Assembly: GCA_963774945.1 (NCBI GenBank)
Contig: CAVZHA010000010.1
Span: 558,001-622,000, forward strand
DNA from: Trebonia sp963774945
GTDB lineage: Bacteria; Actinomycetota; Actinomycetes; Streptosporangiales; Streptosporangiaceae
DNA length: 64,000 bases
Direction: 5' to 3'
Shown: piece after piece, positions 42,914 through 51,430 of the stretch
Position numbering within the stretch: position 1 is the stretch's first letter
How the letters are laid out: each line of letters begins with the position of its first letter
Position numbers and translations under genes: made by a program
Notes under the pieces: model-generated
Told to the model about the DNA's origin: nothing
The model's database searches: none
The model's input: the letters and a program-made list of their open reading frames with translations, nothing else

Positions 42914-45827
42914 ATGACGGAGACGGCGAGCAGTCCGGCAGCGCGTAAGGGCAAGCGCGGCGCCAAGGGGATGAAGATCCGGCGGATTCACACCACACCC
43001 GGCGTGCACCCGTATGACCAGGTCGCGTGGGAGCGCCGCGACGTGGTGATGACCAACTGGCGGGACGGCTCGATCAACTTCGAGCAGCGCGGGGTCGAGT
43101 TCCCCGACTTCTGGTCGGTCAACGCGGGCAACATCGTCACCACCAAGTACTTCCGCGGCGCGGTGGGCACGCCGCAGCGCGAGTGGTCGCTGAAGCAGCT
43201 GGTCGACCGGGTCGTGAACGTCTACACGTCCACCGGTCGCGACAACGGCTACTTCGCCTCCGACGCGGACGCCGAGATCTTCGACCATGAGCTCAAGTAC
43301 GCGCTGATTCACCAGATCTTCTCGTTCAACTCCCCGGTTTGGTTCAACGTCGGCACGACCGCGCAGCAGCAGGTGTCGGCGTGCTTCATCCTGTCGGTTG
43401 ACGACACGATCGAGTCGATTCTCAACTGGTACAGCGAAGAGGGCCAGATCTTCCGCGGCGGCTCGGGCGCGGGCGTGAACCTGTCCAAGATCAGGTCAAG
43501 CAAGGAGCTGCTCACCTCCGGCGGCACCGCCAGCGGCCCGGTCAGCTTCATGCGCGGCGCCGACGCGTCGGCCGGCACGATCAAGTCCGGCGGCGCGACC
43601 CGTCGCGCGGCCAAGATGGTCGTGCTCGACGTGGATCACCCCGACATCGCCGACTTCATCGAGACCAAGGCCCGCGAGGAGAACAAGATCCGCGCCCTGC
43701 GCGACGCCGGGTTCGACATGGACCTCGGCGGCCAGGACATCGTCAGCGTCCAGTACCAGAACGCCAACAACTCGGTCCGCGTCAGCGACGAGTTCATGCG
43801 GGCGGTCACCGACGGCAAGCCGTTCGACCTGCTCGCCCGCCGCACCGGCGAGGTCATCGAGAGCGTCGACGCGAAGAACCTGTTCCGCAAGATCGCCCAG
43901 GCGGCCTGGGAGTGCGCCGACCCGGGGCTGCAGTACGACGACACGATCAACGACTGGCACACGAACCCGGAGTCGGGCCGGATCACCGCCAGCAACCCCT
44001 GTTCCGAGTACCTCAGCCTCGACAACTCCTCCTGCAACCTGGCCAGCATTAACCTGCTCAAGTTCCTGTCCGCTGACGACACCTTCGATGTCGAGCGGTT
44101 CGCCCAGGTCAGCGAGCTGATCATCACCGCCATGGACATCTCGATCACCTTCGCGGACTTCCCGACCGAGAAGATCGGCCAGATCACCAGGGACTACCGT
44201 CAGCTCGGCATCGGCTACGCCAACCTCGGCGCGCTGCTGATGGCGACCGGGCACGCCTACGACTCGGCCGGCGGTCGCGCGATCGCCGCCGCGATCACCT
44301 CGCTGATGACCGCGTCCGCCTACAAGAAGTCGGCCGAGCTGGCGGGCATCGTCGGCCCCTACGAGGGCTACCCGAAGAACGCCGCCGCGCACAAGCGCGT
44401 GATGCGCAAGCACGCCGAGGCCAGCGCGAGCGTCCGCCCGGCGGCCGCATTCGACGAGGTCATCCTCGACCTGGCGAACAAGACCTGGCAGCAGTGCCTC
44501 ACCCTCGGCGAGGCCAACGGCTACCGGAACGCCCAGGCCAGCCTGCTCGCGCCGACCGGAACCATCGGCTTCATGATGGACTGCGACACCACCGGCATCG
44601 AGCCTGACCTGGCTCTGGTCAAGTTCAAGAAGCTGGTCGGCGGCGGGTCTATGCAGATCGTCAACCAGACCGTCCCCCGCGCGCTGAAGAACCTCGGCTA
44701 CCAGCCCGAGCAGATCGAGGCGATCACCGAGTTCATCGGCGAGCACGGCCACGTGGTGAACGCCCCCGGCCTCAAGACCGAGCACTACGAGGTGTTCGAC
44801 TGCGCGATGGGCGAGCGCTCGATCAGCCCGATGGGCCACGTCCGGATGATGGCGGCGGTGCAGCCGATGCTGTCAGGCTCGATCTCCAAGACCGTGAACA
44901 TGCCGGAGGCGGCGACGATCGAGGACGTCGAGGAGATCTACTACGAGGGCTGGAAGCTCGGCCTGAAGGCGCTGGCGATCTACCGCGACAACTGCAAGGT
45001 CGGGCAGCCGCTCAGCGTCGCCAAGCCGAAGGACAAGGAAGAGGCGGCCCCGGCCGCCGGCCCCGGTCGCGGCCTCGGCCCCGGCGGCGGAGCCGCACGA
45101 GCACCGCCCGGTCCGCAGGCGGCTGCCGAAGACCAGGTCCGCGACCGTGACCCGGTTCGACGTGGCCGGCGCGGAGGGCTACATGACCGCCTCCACCTAC
45201 CCGGACGACGGCGTCGGCGAGGTCTTCCTCAAGCTCGGCAAGCAGGGTTCCACCCTGGCGGGCGTGATGGATGCGTTCTCGATGGCGATCTCGGTCGGGC
45301 TGCAGTACGGCATCCCGCTCGAGTCCTACGTCGCGAAGTTCACCAACCTGCGGTTCGAGCCGGCCGGCATGACCGACGACCCGGACATCCGCATCGCGAC
45401 CTCGATGATGGACTACATCTTCCGTCGTCTCGCGCTCGACCACCTGCCCTACGAGCGCCGGGCCGAGCTCGGCATCCTGTCCGCCGCCGAGCGCGCGGCC
45501 GAGCTCGACGGCCAGGACCCGGCCACGCTCGGGGTCGACGTCGACCCGGTGACCCTGGCCCAGTCCTTCGGCGGGGAGAACACCGGCCACCAGGAGCGCG
45601 CGACCGCCTCGCCGGCCTCAGCCACGTCGGCCCCGGCGTCAGCCGAGGCCCCGGCCACGGCCACGGCCGGCCGCCCGGCCGGCCCGCACTCCACCGCCGA
45701 GCTGATCGAGTTCCAGCAGGGCCGCACGGCGGACGCCCCGCTGTGCCTGACCTGCGGAACGAAGATGCGCCCGGCCGGCAGCTGCTACGTCTGCGAAGGC
45801 TGCGGCTCCACCAGCGGCTGCAGCTGA
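42914..45827 (+). CDS. nrdJ: Vitamin B12-dependent ribonucleotide reductase (one frame change)
   Basis: This class II reductase has the N-terminal segment MKIRRIHTTPGVHPYDQVAW, the active-site finger loop NPCSEYLSLDNSSCNLASIN and the C-terminal cysteine-rich tail CLTCGTKMRPAGSCYVCEGC then GSTSGCS that relays electrons. The frame changes near 45085 in a Pro/Ala/Gly-rich linker and resumes with ATVTRFDVAGAEGYMTASTY. ATG 42914 fits the family N-terminus; ATG 42905 is also possible. It makes deoxyribonucleotides using adenosylcobalamin. No cobalamin riboswitch is recognisable in the 157-bp leader. Confidence 0.95.
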
Positions 45828-45838
45828 AAATAGGCAAA

Positions 45839-45855
45839 GTTGCGGCAGATGCAAC
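45839..45855. repeat. GTTGC-N7-GCAAC dyad after nrdJ
   Basis: GTTGCGGCAGATGCAAC lies 11 bases after the nrdJ stop. It shares the GTTGC/GCAAC arms with the perfect palindrome at 45978-45994 just before the CBASS operon. Confidence 0.4.
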
Positions 45856-45869
45856 AACTCTACATCCGA
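45851..45869 (+). repeat. Left copy of an interrupted direct repeat flanking the CBASS operon
   Basis: GCAACAA-CTCTAC-ATCCGA. The right copy at 49947-49965 has the same outer 7 and 6 bases around a different 6-base centre. It may be a recombinase core-type or element-boundary sequence. Confidence 0.4.
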
Positions 45870-45898
45870 GAATAATTGAATAACAGCAGGTCAGAATG

Positions 45899-45924
45899 GG
45901 TGGCGGGACATATGGCCCGCCACC
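45899..45924. terminator. Hairpin terminator downstream of nrdJ
   Basis: GGTGGCGGG-ACATATGG-CCCGCCACC forms a 9-bp perfect stem between nrdJ and the CBASS operon. It should insulate the island from nrdJ transcription. Confidence 0.7.
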
Positions 45925-45977
45925 TCGGGGGTCAGAGCCGTAGACGCCGACGCGCCTACGGGCTGAGATGTATCAAT

Positions 45978-45994
45978 GTTGCATTTAATGCAAC
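45978..45994. promoter_or_regulatory. Perfect palindrome before the CBASS operon
   Basis: GTTGCATTTAATGCAAC is a 17-bp perfect dyad ending 14 bases before ATG 46009, in the only AT-rich part of the leader. It is a likely operator or mRNA hairpin next to the ribosome site GAGGTGAT. Confidence 0.5.
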
Positions 45995-46008
45995 GAGGTG
46001 ATGGGGGA

Positions 46009-46984
46009 ATGGCGGTGCCAATGATTACGCACCGTGACCTGGTCGCGTTCGCGGCTGACCGGGTCAATCTGAAGAGGTCCGAGGTGTATGACCAGCGAGC
46101 GCAGGTCGCCCGGCTCCGGAATCGGATCGAGAACAAGATCGCGGTGAGTCCCGGCTACGGGTTTGTCAAGGCGCTGCACTGTGGGTCCGTCGCCAAGGGC
46201 ACGGCTCTAAGGAGCGGCAGCGATCGCGACCTCGCCGTCTACGTGAAGGCGGAGAAGGCGCCGGACGAGACGCTTGCGCTCGTCCATTGGGTCCGCGACC
46301 TGGTGATCGACGCGTACCCGGCCATGCGCGAGGACCAGATCGTCGCCAGCACCAACTGCGTCAACGTCCGATTCGCAGGGACCGGGCTTGAGGTCGATGT
46401 CGTTCCGGTGCTTTACGAGGGCGAGCCGCACGATGTCGGCTACCTGGTCAGCAAGGATGACGGGACCAGGCTCCGGACGAGCGTCCGGCAGCACTTGGAC
46501 TTCATCCGCGGGCGCAAGGCGGTGCACCCGAAGCACCTCGCGCAGCTCATCCGGTTCACTAAGTGGTGGGCGCGCCAGCAGAGGAGGCGGGACGGCGAGT
46601 TCAAGTGCAAGAGCTTCATGCTCGAACTCCTGTGGGTCCACCTCGCGGACGACGGGATGGACCTCAGCGACTACGCGTTCGCGCTTGAGCGGTTCTTCCT
46701 TTTCATCGCCAGCGGTGGCCTCGACCAGCAGATCGCCTTCACCGACTTCCATCCGGCGTCGGAGCTGCCCGGCTCGCGGGAGCGACTCGATCCAGATCCT
46801 GGACCCGGTCAACTTCGACAACAACGTGGCCGAGCACTACGAGGCCGTTCATCGCGACCGTCTCGTATCGGCTGCCCAGGACGCGTTCGATGCGATCTCG
46901 ACCGCCTACTACGAGCCCACGAGCGGCCAGGCCGTTGAGCTATGGCAGGACGTCCTCGGCACGAGCTTTAAGGCGGCAGCATGA
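46009..46984 (+). CDS. CBASS cyclic-oligonucleotide synthase (CD-NTase, one frame change)
   Basis: The nucleotidyltransferase motif GS (59-60) is followed by Asp72-x-Asp74 (SDRDLAVYV) and the third carboxylate Asp130 (GLEVDVVPV), the active-site triad of cGAS/DncV-like enzymes. Next comes a helical OAS1-C-like region (LAQLIRFTKWWARQQRRRDG). Near 46790 the frame changes and the conserved tail IQILDPVNFDNNVAEHY and PTSGQAVELWQDVLG follows to 46984. The stop overlaps the HORMA start (ATGA). It would make a second messenger, probably cyclic tri-AMP as in other HORMA-containing systems, when phage infection is sensed. Confidence 0.88.
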
Positions 46985-47492
46985 GCAGCTACTCGTACGC
47001 GGAGACGTTCAGCCGCACGCACGCGCGGCGCCTCGCTGGCCGCGTCACCACCGACCTGCGGCAGAGCCACCTGCTCTACGGCAGCCCGAGCGAGAGCATG
47101 CTTGAGAAGTACCGCACGGAGCTTGAGGAACTTCTCATCGGCGGCTACGTCGACCGCTACCAGTTCGGGTTCAAGCGCGATGGGAAGGCCGTCTGGTCAC
47201 TGCGGTATGTCGTCGGACCGGATGGCTCGCTGACCGGAACGGGAACCGGAGGCGGCGTCCCGGCAGGCGTGGACATCACTGGCGCGACGTTCTTCAACTT
47301 CCTAACTCCCTCGGGCAGCTGGTCCCTAGCTCAGCGCGAGCGCGCGAGACAGCCGTCGAGCGGCGACTGCCGTTCATCCGCGTTGACGGCACGCTGCCGA
47401 GCGAGTCGGGCGGCTACTGGACGAGCGACCGGACGTATGCGGCCGGCGGCGTCGCGCTCGACAGGTCCGTCTTCCGGAGGATCGCAGCATGA
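46981..47492 (+). CDS. Bacterial HORMA-domain protein (Cap7) of type III CBASS (one frame change)
   Basis: The N-terminus SSYSYAETFSRTHARRLAGR then VTTDLRQSHLLYGSPSE is the signature opening of bacterial HORMA family 1 proteins, and ELEELLIGGYVDRYQFGFKR is the next conserved block. After a frame change near 47340 the sequence continues LPFIRVDGTLPSESGGYW and VALDRSVFRRIAA, giving about 170 residues as expected. HORMA proteins bind a peptide signal and activate the CD-NTase; TRIP13-type ATPases reset them. ATGA overlaps on both sides couple it to its neighbours. Confidence 0.82.
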
Positions 47493-48414
47493 CTGAAGGA
47501 ACTGAGGGCCTGTTCGCCCGCACCGAGGAGTTTCCGAACCAGGATGCCCAGGCCCGCCTGGCCGCTCTCGTCGGGCTGGATGAGACCGTGGACCGCCTCG
47601 TCTCCGAGGCCGTGGTCCTCCTTGACCCGGCTCTCGCCAATGCCTGGAGTTCCAAGGTCCACGGGAAGGTCATTCCCGCAGTCTTGGCGCTGCGGGACCG
47701 GACGCCGATGTTCATCTTCGCGGGCGACGTCGGGGTCGGGAAGACCGAGGTCGCCGAAGTCCTCGGTCAGGCGATCTCCCGGGCGGCAGACGCAGACGTG
47801 ACCCTCTACCCCCTGAGCCTCACGGCCAGGGGACGAGGCGCTGTGGGGGAGATGACCACGCTGCTCACCCGGGCGTTCGAGCGTGTCAGCAAGGACTTCG
47901 CCCGCACCCGCCGAGCGGACGGCAAGGCCGCAGCCATGGGGGTACTCCTCATTGACGAGGCCGATGCGCTGGCGCAGTCACGCGAGCTTGCCCAGATGCA
48001 CCATGAGGACCGGGCCGGGGTGAACGCGCTCCTGCGCGGCATCGACGGCATGCGGACCGATCGGCTTCCCGTGCTGACCATTCTGTGCACCAACCGGCTC
48101 GAGGCGATTGACCCCGCGGTGCAGCGGCGGGCCGCCGCGATCCAGGTATTCGAGCGCCCGACCCTTGAGCAGCGGGCGGCACTGCTGGCACGGCTGCTCG
48201 TCTGGGACGAAACTGCAGCCTGGCGATATCGACGACCTCGCGAGGGCGACGGGAGACGCCGAAGGGCGCGGCTACGGCTACACCTACTCGGACCTGCGCC
48301 AGCGGCTCGTCCCGGAGATCACGCTGACGGCCTACCGGCGGGGCACCGCCATCGACATGACGATCGCGCTGGAAGTCATCGCGCGGACGTCACCGACCCG
48401 CCCGTTCGGGCTGA
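47489..48414 (+). CDS. TRIP13/Pch2-like AAA+ ATPase (Cap6) of type III CBASS
   Basis: One AAA+ domain with Walker A GDVGVGKT (residues 79-86), Walker B GVLLIDEADAL, and sensor TILCTNRLEAIDPAVQRRAA. A frame change near 48215 leads into DIDDLARATGDAEGRGYGYT, the C-terminal lid. After RTSPTRPFG a TGA (48412-48414) exists in the adjacent frame, followed by AGGAG and the next start. In the literal sequence the frame runs on into the effector without a stop. One surplus base explains this. The ATPase remodels HORMA proteins and keeps the system silent. Confidence 0.85.
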
Positions 48415-48422
48415 AGGAGCGG

Positions 48423-49892
48423 ATGACTCGGGTCACGACTTCCAGGGCGGCAAGCGGAGCGAGGATCCTCGGCGATGACGTGCAGCACCTCATCGCCTGG
48501 TATCACGTCCTGCGCACGCAACGAGCCGACACCACCATCACCGAGCTGGCGGTCGAGGCCGACAGCGCGGGAAACGTCGATGACCTCACCCTGCGCCGCA
48601 GCGCAGGACCCGCCGAGTACTGGCAGGTCAAGGCATCCGTGGACGCGACCAGCCCGCTCACCGAGGCATGGCTGTTCGAGCATCCAGAGGGCAAGAAGAG
48701 CCTGCTCCAGCGCCTTCACGCGAGCTGGCGGAAGCTGCGGCCCGGACACGACCTGCCGCCGAAGATCGTCCTGGCGACGACGAAGGCCATCGACCCGTCG
48801 GACCCCGTGCTCGGGGCGCGCGCGACGACCGACGCTCGCATCGTCGAGACCCTCCGCAGCGCGACAGGTTCCATGGCCGAGGCACGCAAGCGCTGGGCCG
48901 AGCACCTGGCCATCAATGAGGATGACCTCCTGGAGTTCCTCGACAGTTTCGAGATCCGACACTCGGCGTCGGAGGCGGAATGGCGCGAGAAGGTCCAGGA
49001 CGCGGCGGCAGGCGCCCGAGTCCGCACCGATTCTGACGCTGTCACCATCGGCATCCAGCAGGTGCGTGACTGGGTCAAGGCCCCCCGCCAGGCATTCTCT
49101 CCCGTGGAGTTGAAGGAGGCTCATCACCCGCCTGGGCCTGGTGGCCGAGGACCAGCGACCGCTCTTCGTGGTCCAGGCGATGGAGCCCAACCCGCGTACC
49201 GGATGCTGCCTACTCCGTCGACTGGACTGACCTCTTCAATGACGGCGACCCGCGTGAGCGCAGGCAGTTCCGCGACCCGGAGGACGCCCGCCCGCGCGTC
49301 GCGGCCGACCTTGCCCTGGCACGCCAGCGCCTGCGGGGCGCTCGGCATCCACGACTTCGAGGTCGTGGGGCCGATGCGCCTTCCGCTCTGGTTCGCGGTC
49401 GGAGCAAACTTCTCCAGCACGGCGGGATTCGCCGTGAGCGCCGAGGCGCGCGACGGCCTCTGGACTTCCAAGGCTGTCCCTGGACCTCAGCGGGACCTGG
49501 TGATCCGGCTTCCGGAGTCTTCGCCTGCCGACGCGGTCGGCCGCCCGTGGGCGGTGAGCGTCAGCTTCGCGACCGACATCGCCGAGGACGTCGATGAGTT
49601 CCTGTCGAGCGCGGTGCCCGACGCGTACCACCTGCAGGCCCGGCTCCCCGAGCCGGGGCGCGCGGCGCTCGGCGGCCTGCCGCACGCCCAGGCGGTCATC
49701 TTCCAGCTTCGCGAGGAACTTCGTGCACTCAGGAGGTCTCTCCGCCCGCCGGAGGTACACCTGTTCCTCGCCATGCCCGGGGCCTGCGCTCTGTTGCTCG
49801 GCAACGCGTGGGACCGGATGCCGCCGACCTGGACCTACTGGGACCTGGGGGCTCCGGGCTGCTATGAGAAGGCGGTCCGGGTGACCAACTAG
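48423..49892 (+). CDS. Cap4-type CBASS effector: DUF4297-like endonuclease plus SAVED domain (frame changes)
   Basis: The start at ATG 48423 has AAGGAG upstream. SGARILGDDVQHLIAWYHVL opens a restriction-like domain; Asp54 in NVDDL and QVK (68-70) supply the PD-(D/E)xK-type active site. The C-terminal half is a SAVED sensor (VSVSFATDIAEDVDEFL, then HLFLAMPGACALLLGNAWDR), which binds the cyclic nucleotide and switches on DNA cleavage. Between about 49115 and 49330 the sequence runs through another frame (LGLVAEDQRPLFVVQAMEPN and SVDWTDLFNDGD). Cap4 with HORMA/TRIP13 is a known but less frequent combination. Confidence 0.8.
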   Translation: MTRVTTSRAASGARILGDDVQHLIAWYHVLRTQRADTTITELAVEADSAGNVDDLTLRRSAGPAEYWQVKASVDATSPLTEAWLFEHPEGKKSLLQRLHASWRKLRPGHDLPPKIVLATTKAIDPSDPVLGARATTDARIVETLRSATGSMAEARKRWAEHLAINEDDLLEFLDSFEIRHSASEAEWREKVQDAAAGARVRTDSDAVTIGIQQVRDWVKAPRQAFSPVELKEAHHPPGPGGRGPATALRGPGDGAQPAYRMLPTPSTGLTSSMTATRVSAGSSATRRTPARASRPTLPWHASACGALGIHDFEVVGPMRLPLWFAVGANFSSTAGFAVSAEARDGLWTSKAVPGPQRDLVIRLPESSPADAVGRPWAVSVSFATDIAEDVDEFLSSAVPDAYHLQARLPEPGRAALGGLPHAQAVIFQLREELRALRRSLRPPEVHLFLAMPGACALLLGNAWDRMPPTWTYWDLGAPGCYEKAVRVTN

Positions 49893-49946
49893 CGGGCGGC
49901 CGAGGACGAGAGCTGAGTGAAACCCCTGCATTCATGCGGCGTTCGC

Positions 49947-49965
49947 GCAACAATGATGTATCCGA
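49947..49965 (+). repeat. Right copy of the interrupted direct repeat flanking the CBASS operon
   Basis: GCAACAA-TGATGT-ATCCGA, just before the recombinase gene. It lies within an imperfect inverted repeat AACCCCTGCAT (49921-49931) / ATGCAAGGGGGTT (49965-49977), a plausible binding site for the adjacent recombinase. Confidence 0.4.
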
Positions 49966-49980
49966 TGCAAGGGGGTTGCG

Positions 49981-51111
49981 TTGGCTCAAGCTGCAGATCT
50001 GCCCGGCGCGGCGCACCTGGAGTTGGTGGACGGGGTCGTCCACTTGGACCCGAAGCCGGCGCTGTTCGATGCCATGCTCACTGGGTGGGTGCGGCAACAG
50101 CAGACCCGGTTCCTGAGCGAGCAGGGAACGATCAAGCCCCGGGTCGCGCTGGTCCGGCGCCTCGCGGAGTTCACCAACGCGTATCCCTGGGAGTGGACTC
50201 CGTCGGACGTCGAGGCGTTCTTCACCCAACTCCGGTCATCTAACGGCAGGAAGTCGATAGAGATGTCGACCGGCCGCGGCTACCAGCGGACGCTTTCGTG
50301 TTCATGGAGTACATAACCGACCGGCGCTACGGCTGGCCGGAGGCATGCCTTGAGCGGTTCGGGCAGTTCCCCCAGCAGATCCTCCACGAGGACAACACGG
50401 TTGCCCATACCTCGGAGTACGAAGGAAGGCCCGGACGCCGTCCGCTCACCTATGACGAGGTGCAGTCGCTGTTCGACGCGCTCGACACCAAGAGTCGATA
50501 CAGCACGCGCCAGTGGCCGCAAAGGGGCCGTTACCGCCCTGCGAGATGCCGCCCTTCTCAAGACGATCTACGCCTTCGGACTGCGGCGGAACGAGGCGCG
50601 GATGCTCGACCTGGCGGATTTGCGGCGCGCTCAGAAGTCCCCACAGTATCGGCAGTATGGCGGACTGTTCGTCCGCTACGGCAAGGCGTCCAAGGGCAGC
50701 CCGCCCAAGCGGCGCACCGTGCTCACCGTCCCGGAGATGGACTGGATTGTCGACGTGCTCGACCAGTGGGTGACCGACATCCGCCCGCTGCTCTCTCCTG
50801 GCAGCCATCCCGCGCTCTTCGTCACCGAGCGCACCGGACGGATGTCGCTGCGCAGCCTGAACACCGCCTTCACGACGGCGAGCAGGGCGGCAGGGCTGCC
50901 GTCGGAACATGACCTGCACTCGCTCCGCCACAGCTACGTGACCCACCTCGTGGAGTTCGACTACCCCGAAAAATTCGTTTCCCTGCAGGTAGGGCACGAA
51001 TACGCAAGCACCACCGCCATCTACACCGGCGTGTCTGACGAGTACCGGAACCGGCTGATACAGCGATCGCTGAAGAGCCAGCACCCGCAGCTATGGGAAG
51101 CCAATGAATAA
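49981..51111 (+). CDS. Tyrosine recombinase/integrase (two compensating frame changes)
   Basis: A SAM-like N-terminal core-binding region (FTNAYPWEWTPSDVEAFFTQ) is followed by the catalytic domain: Arg in YAFGLRRNEAR, box II HSLRHSYVTHL and VGHEYASTTAIYTGV with the His and nucleophile Tyr. The frame is left near 50293 and regained near 50512; the middle part (RRYGWPEACLERFGQFPQQI) is read in between. The start is TTG 49981 after GGGGG. All catalytic residues are present, so it should be active. The stop overlaps the following HTH gene by eight bases. Confidence 0.85.
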
Positions 51112-51430
51112 GAAGATGAGCATCCGCTGGAACCTGCGCAAGCTCATGGCCTCCCGGGAAATGTTCCAGACCACGGACCTGGTGCCGCTGCTAGCGGAAC
51201 GGGGAATCCACTTGTCCCGGGAGCAGGTCTACCGGCTGGTCACCCAGCCCCCGCAGCGTCTGTCAATGGACACCCTGGCAGCCCTGTGCGACATCCTCGG
51301 TTGCACTCCGAACGATCTGATCGAGGTTGAGGTAGTCAACGAGCAGATCCTCCGGGTGGCTCAGGGCGGGGCACGGTCGGACCCACCGGCCGTCCGCCGG
51401 ACGACGATACGAAGGCCGGAAAGTTCGTGA
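51104..51430 (+). CDS. Small XRE-type helix-turn-helix protein
   Basis: This 108-residue protein is of the Cro/C1 type: RWNLRKLMASREMFQTTDLV, then REQVYRLVTQPPQRLSMDTL and ALCDILGCTPNDLIEVE. It overlaps the recombinase gene upstream and the zinc-ribbon gene downstream (ATG/TAA and GTGA overlaps), so the three are translated together. It may regulate the cassette or serve as a directionality factor. Confidence 0.85.
   Translation: MNKKMSIRWNLRKLMASREMFQTTDLVPLLAERGIHLSREQVYRLVTQPPQRLSMDTLAALCDILGCTPNDLIEVEVVNEQILRVAQGGARSDPPAVRRTTIRRPESS

Noticed and set aside
45828..46008. tRNA gene as integration site of the island
   Set aside because: No cloverleaf or T-arm sequence is present between nrdJ and the CD-NTase gene.
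50293..50512. Programmed frameshift in the tyrosine recombinase, as known for some transposases
   Set aside because: Two compensating shifts are needed and no slippery heptamer or pseudoknot is evident; similar breaks occur in housekeeping genes nearby.
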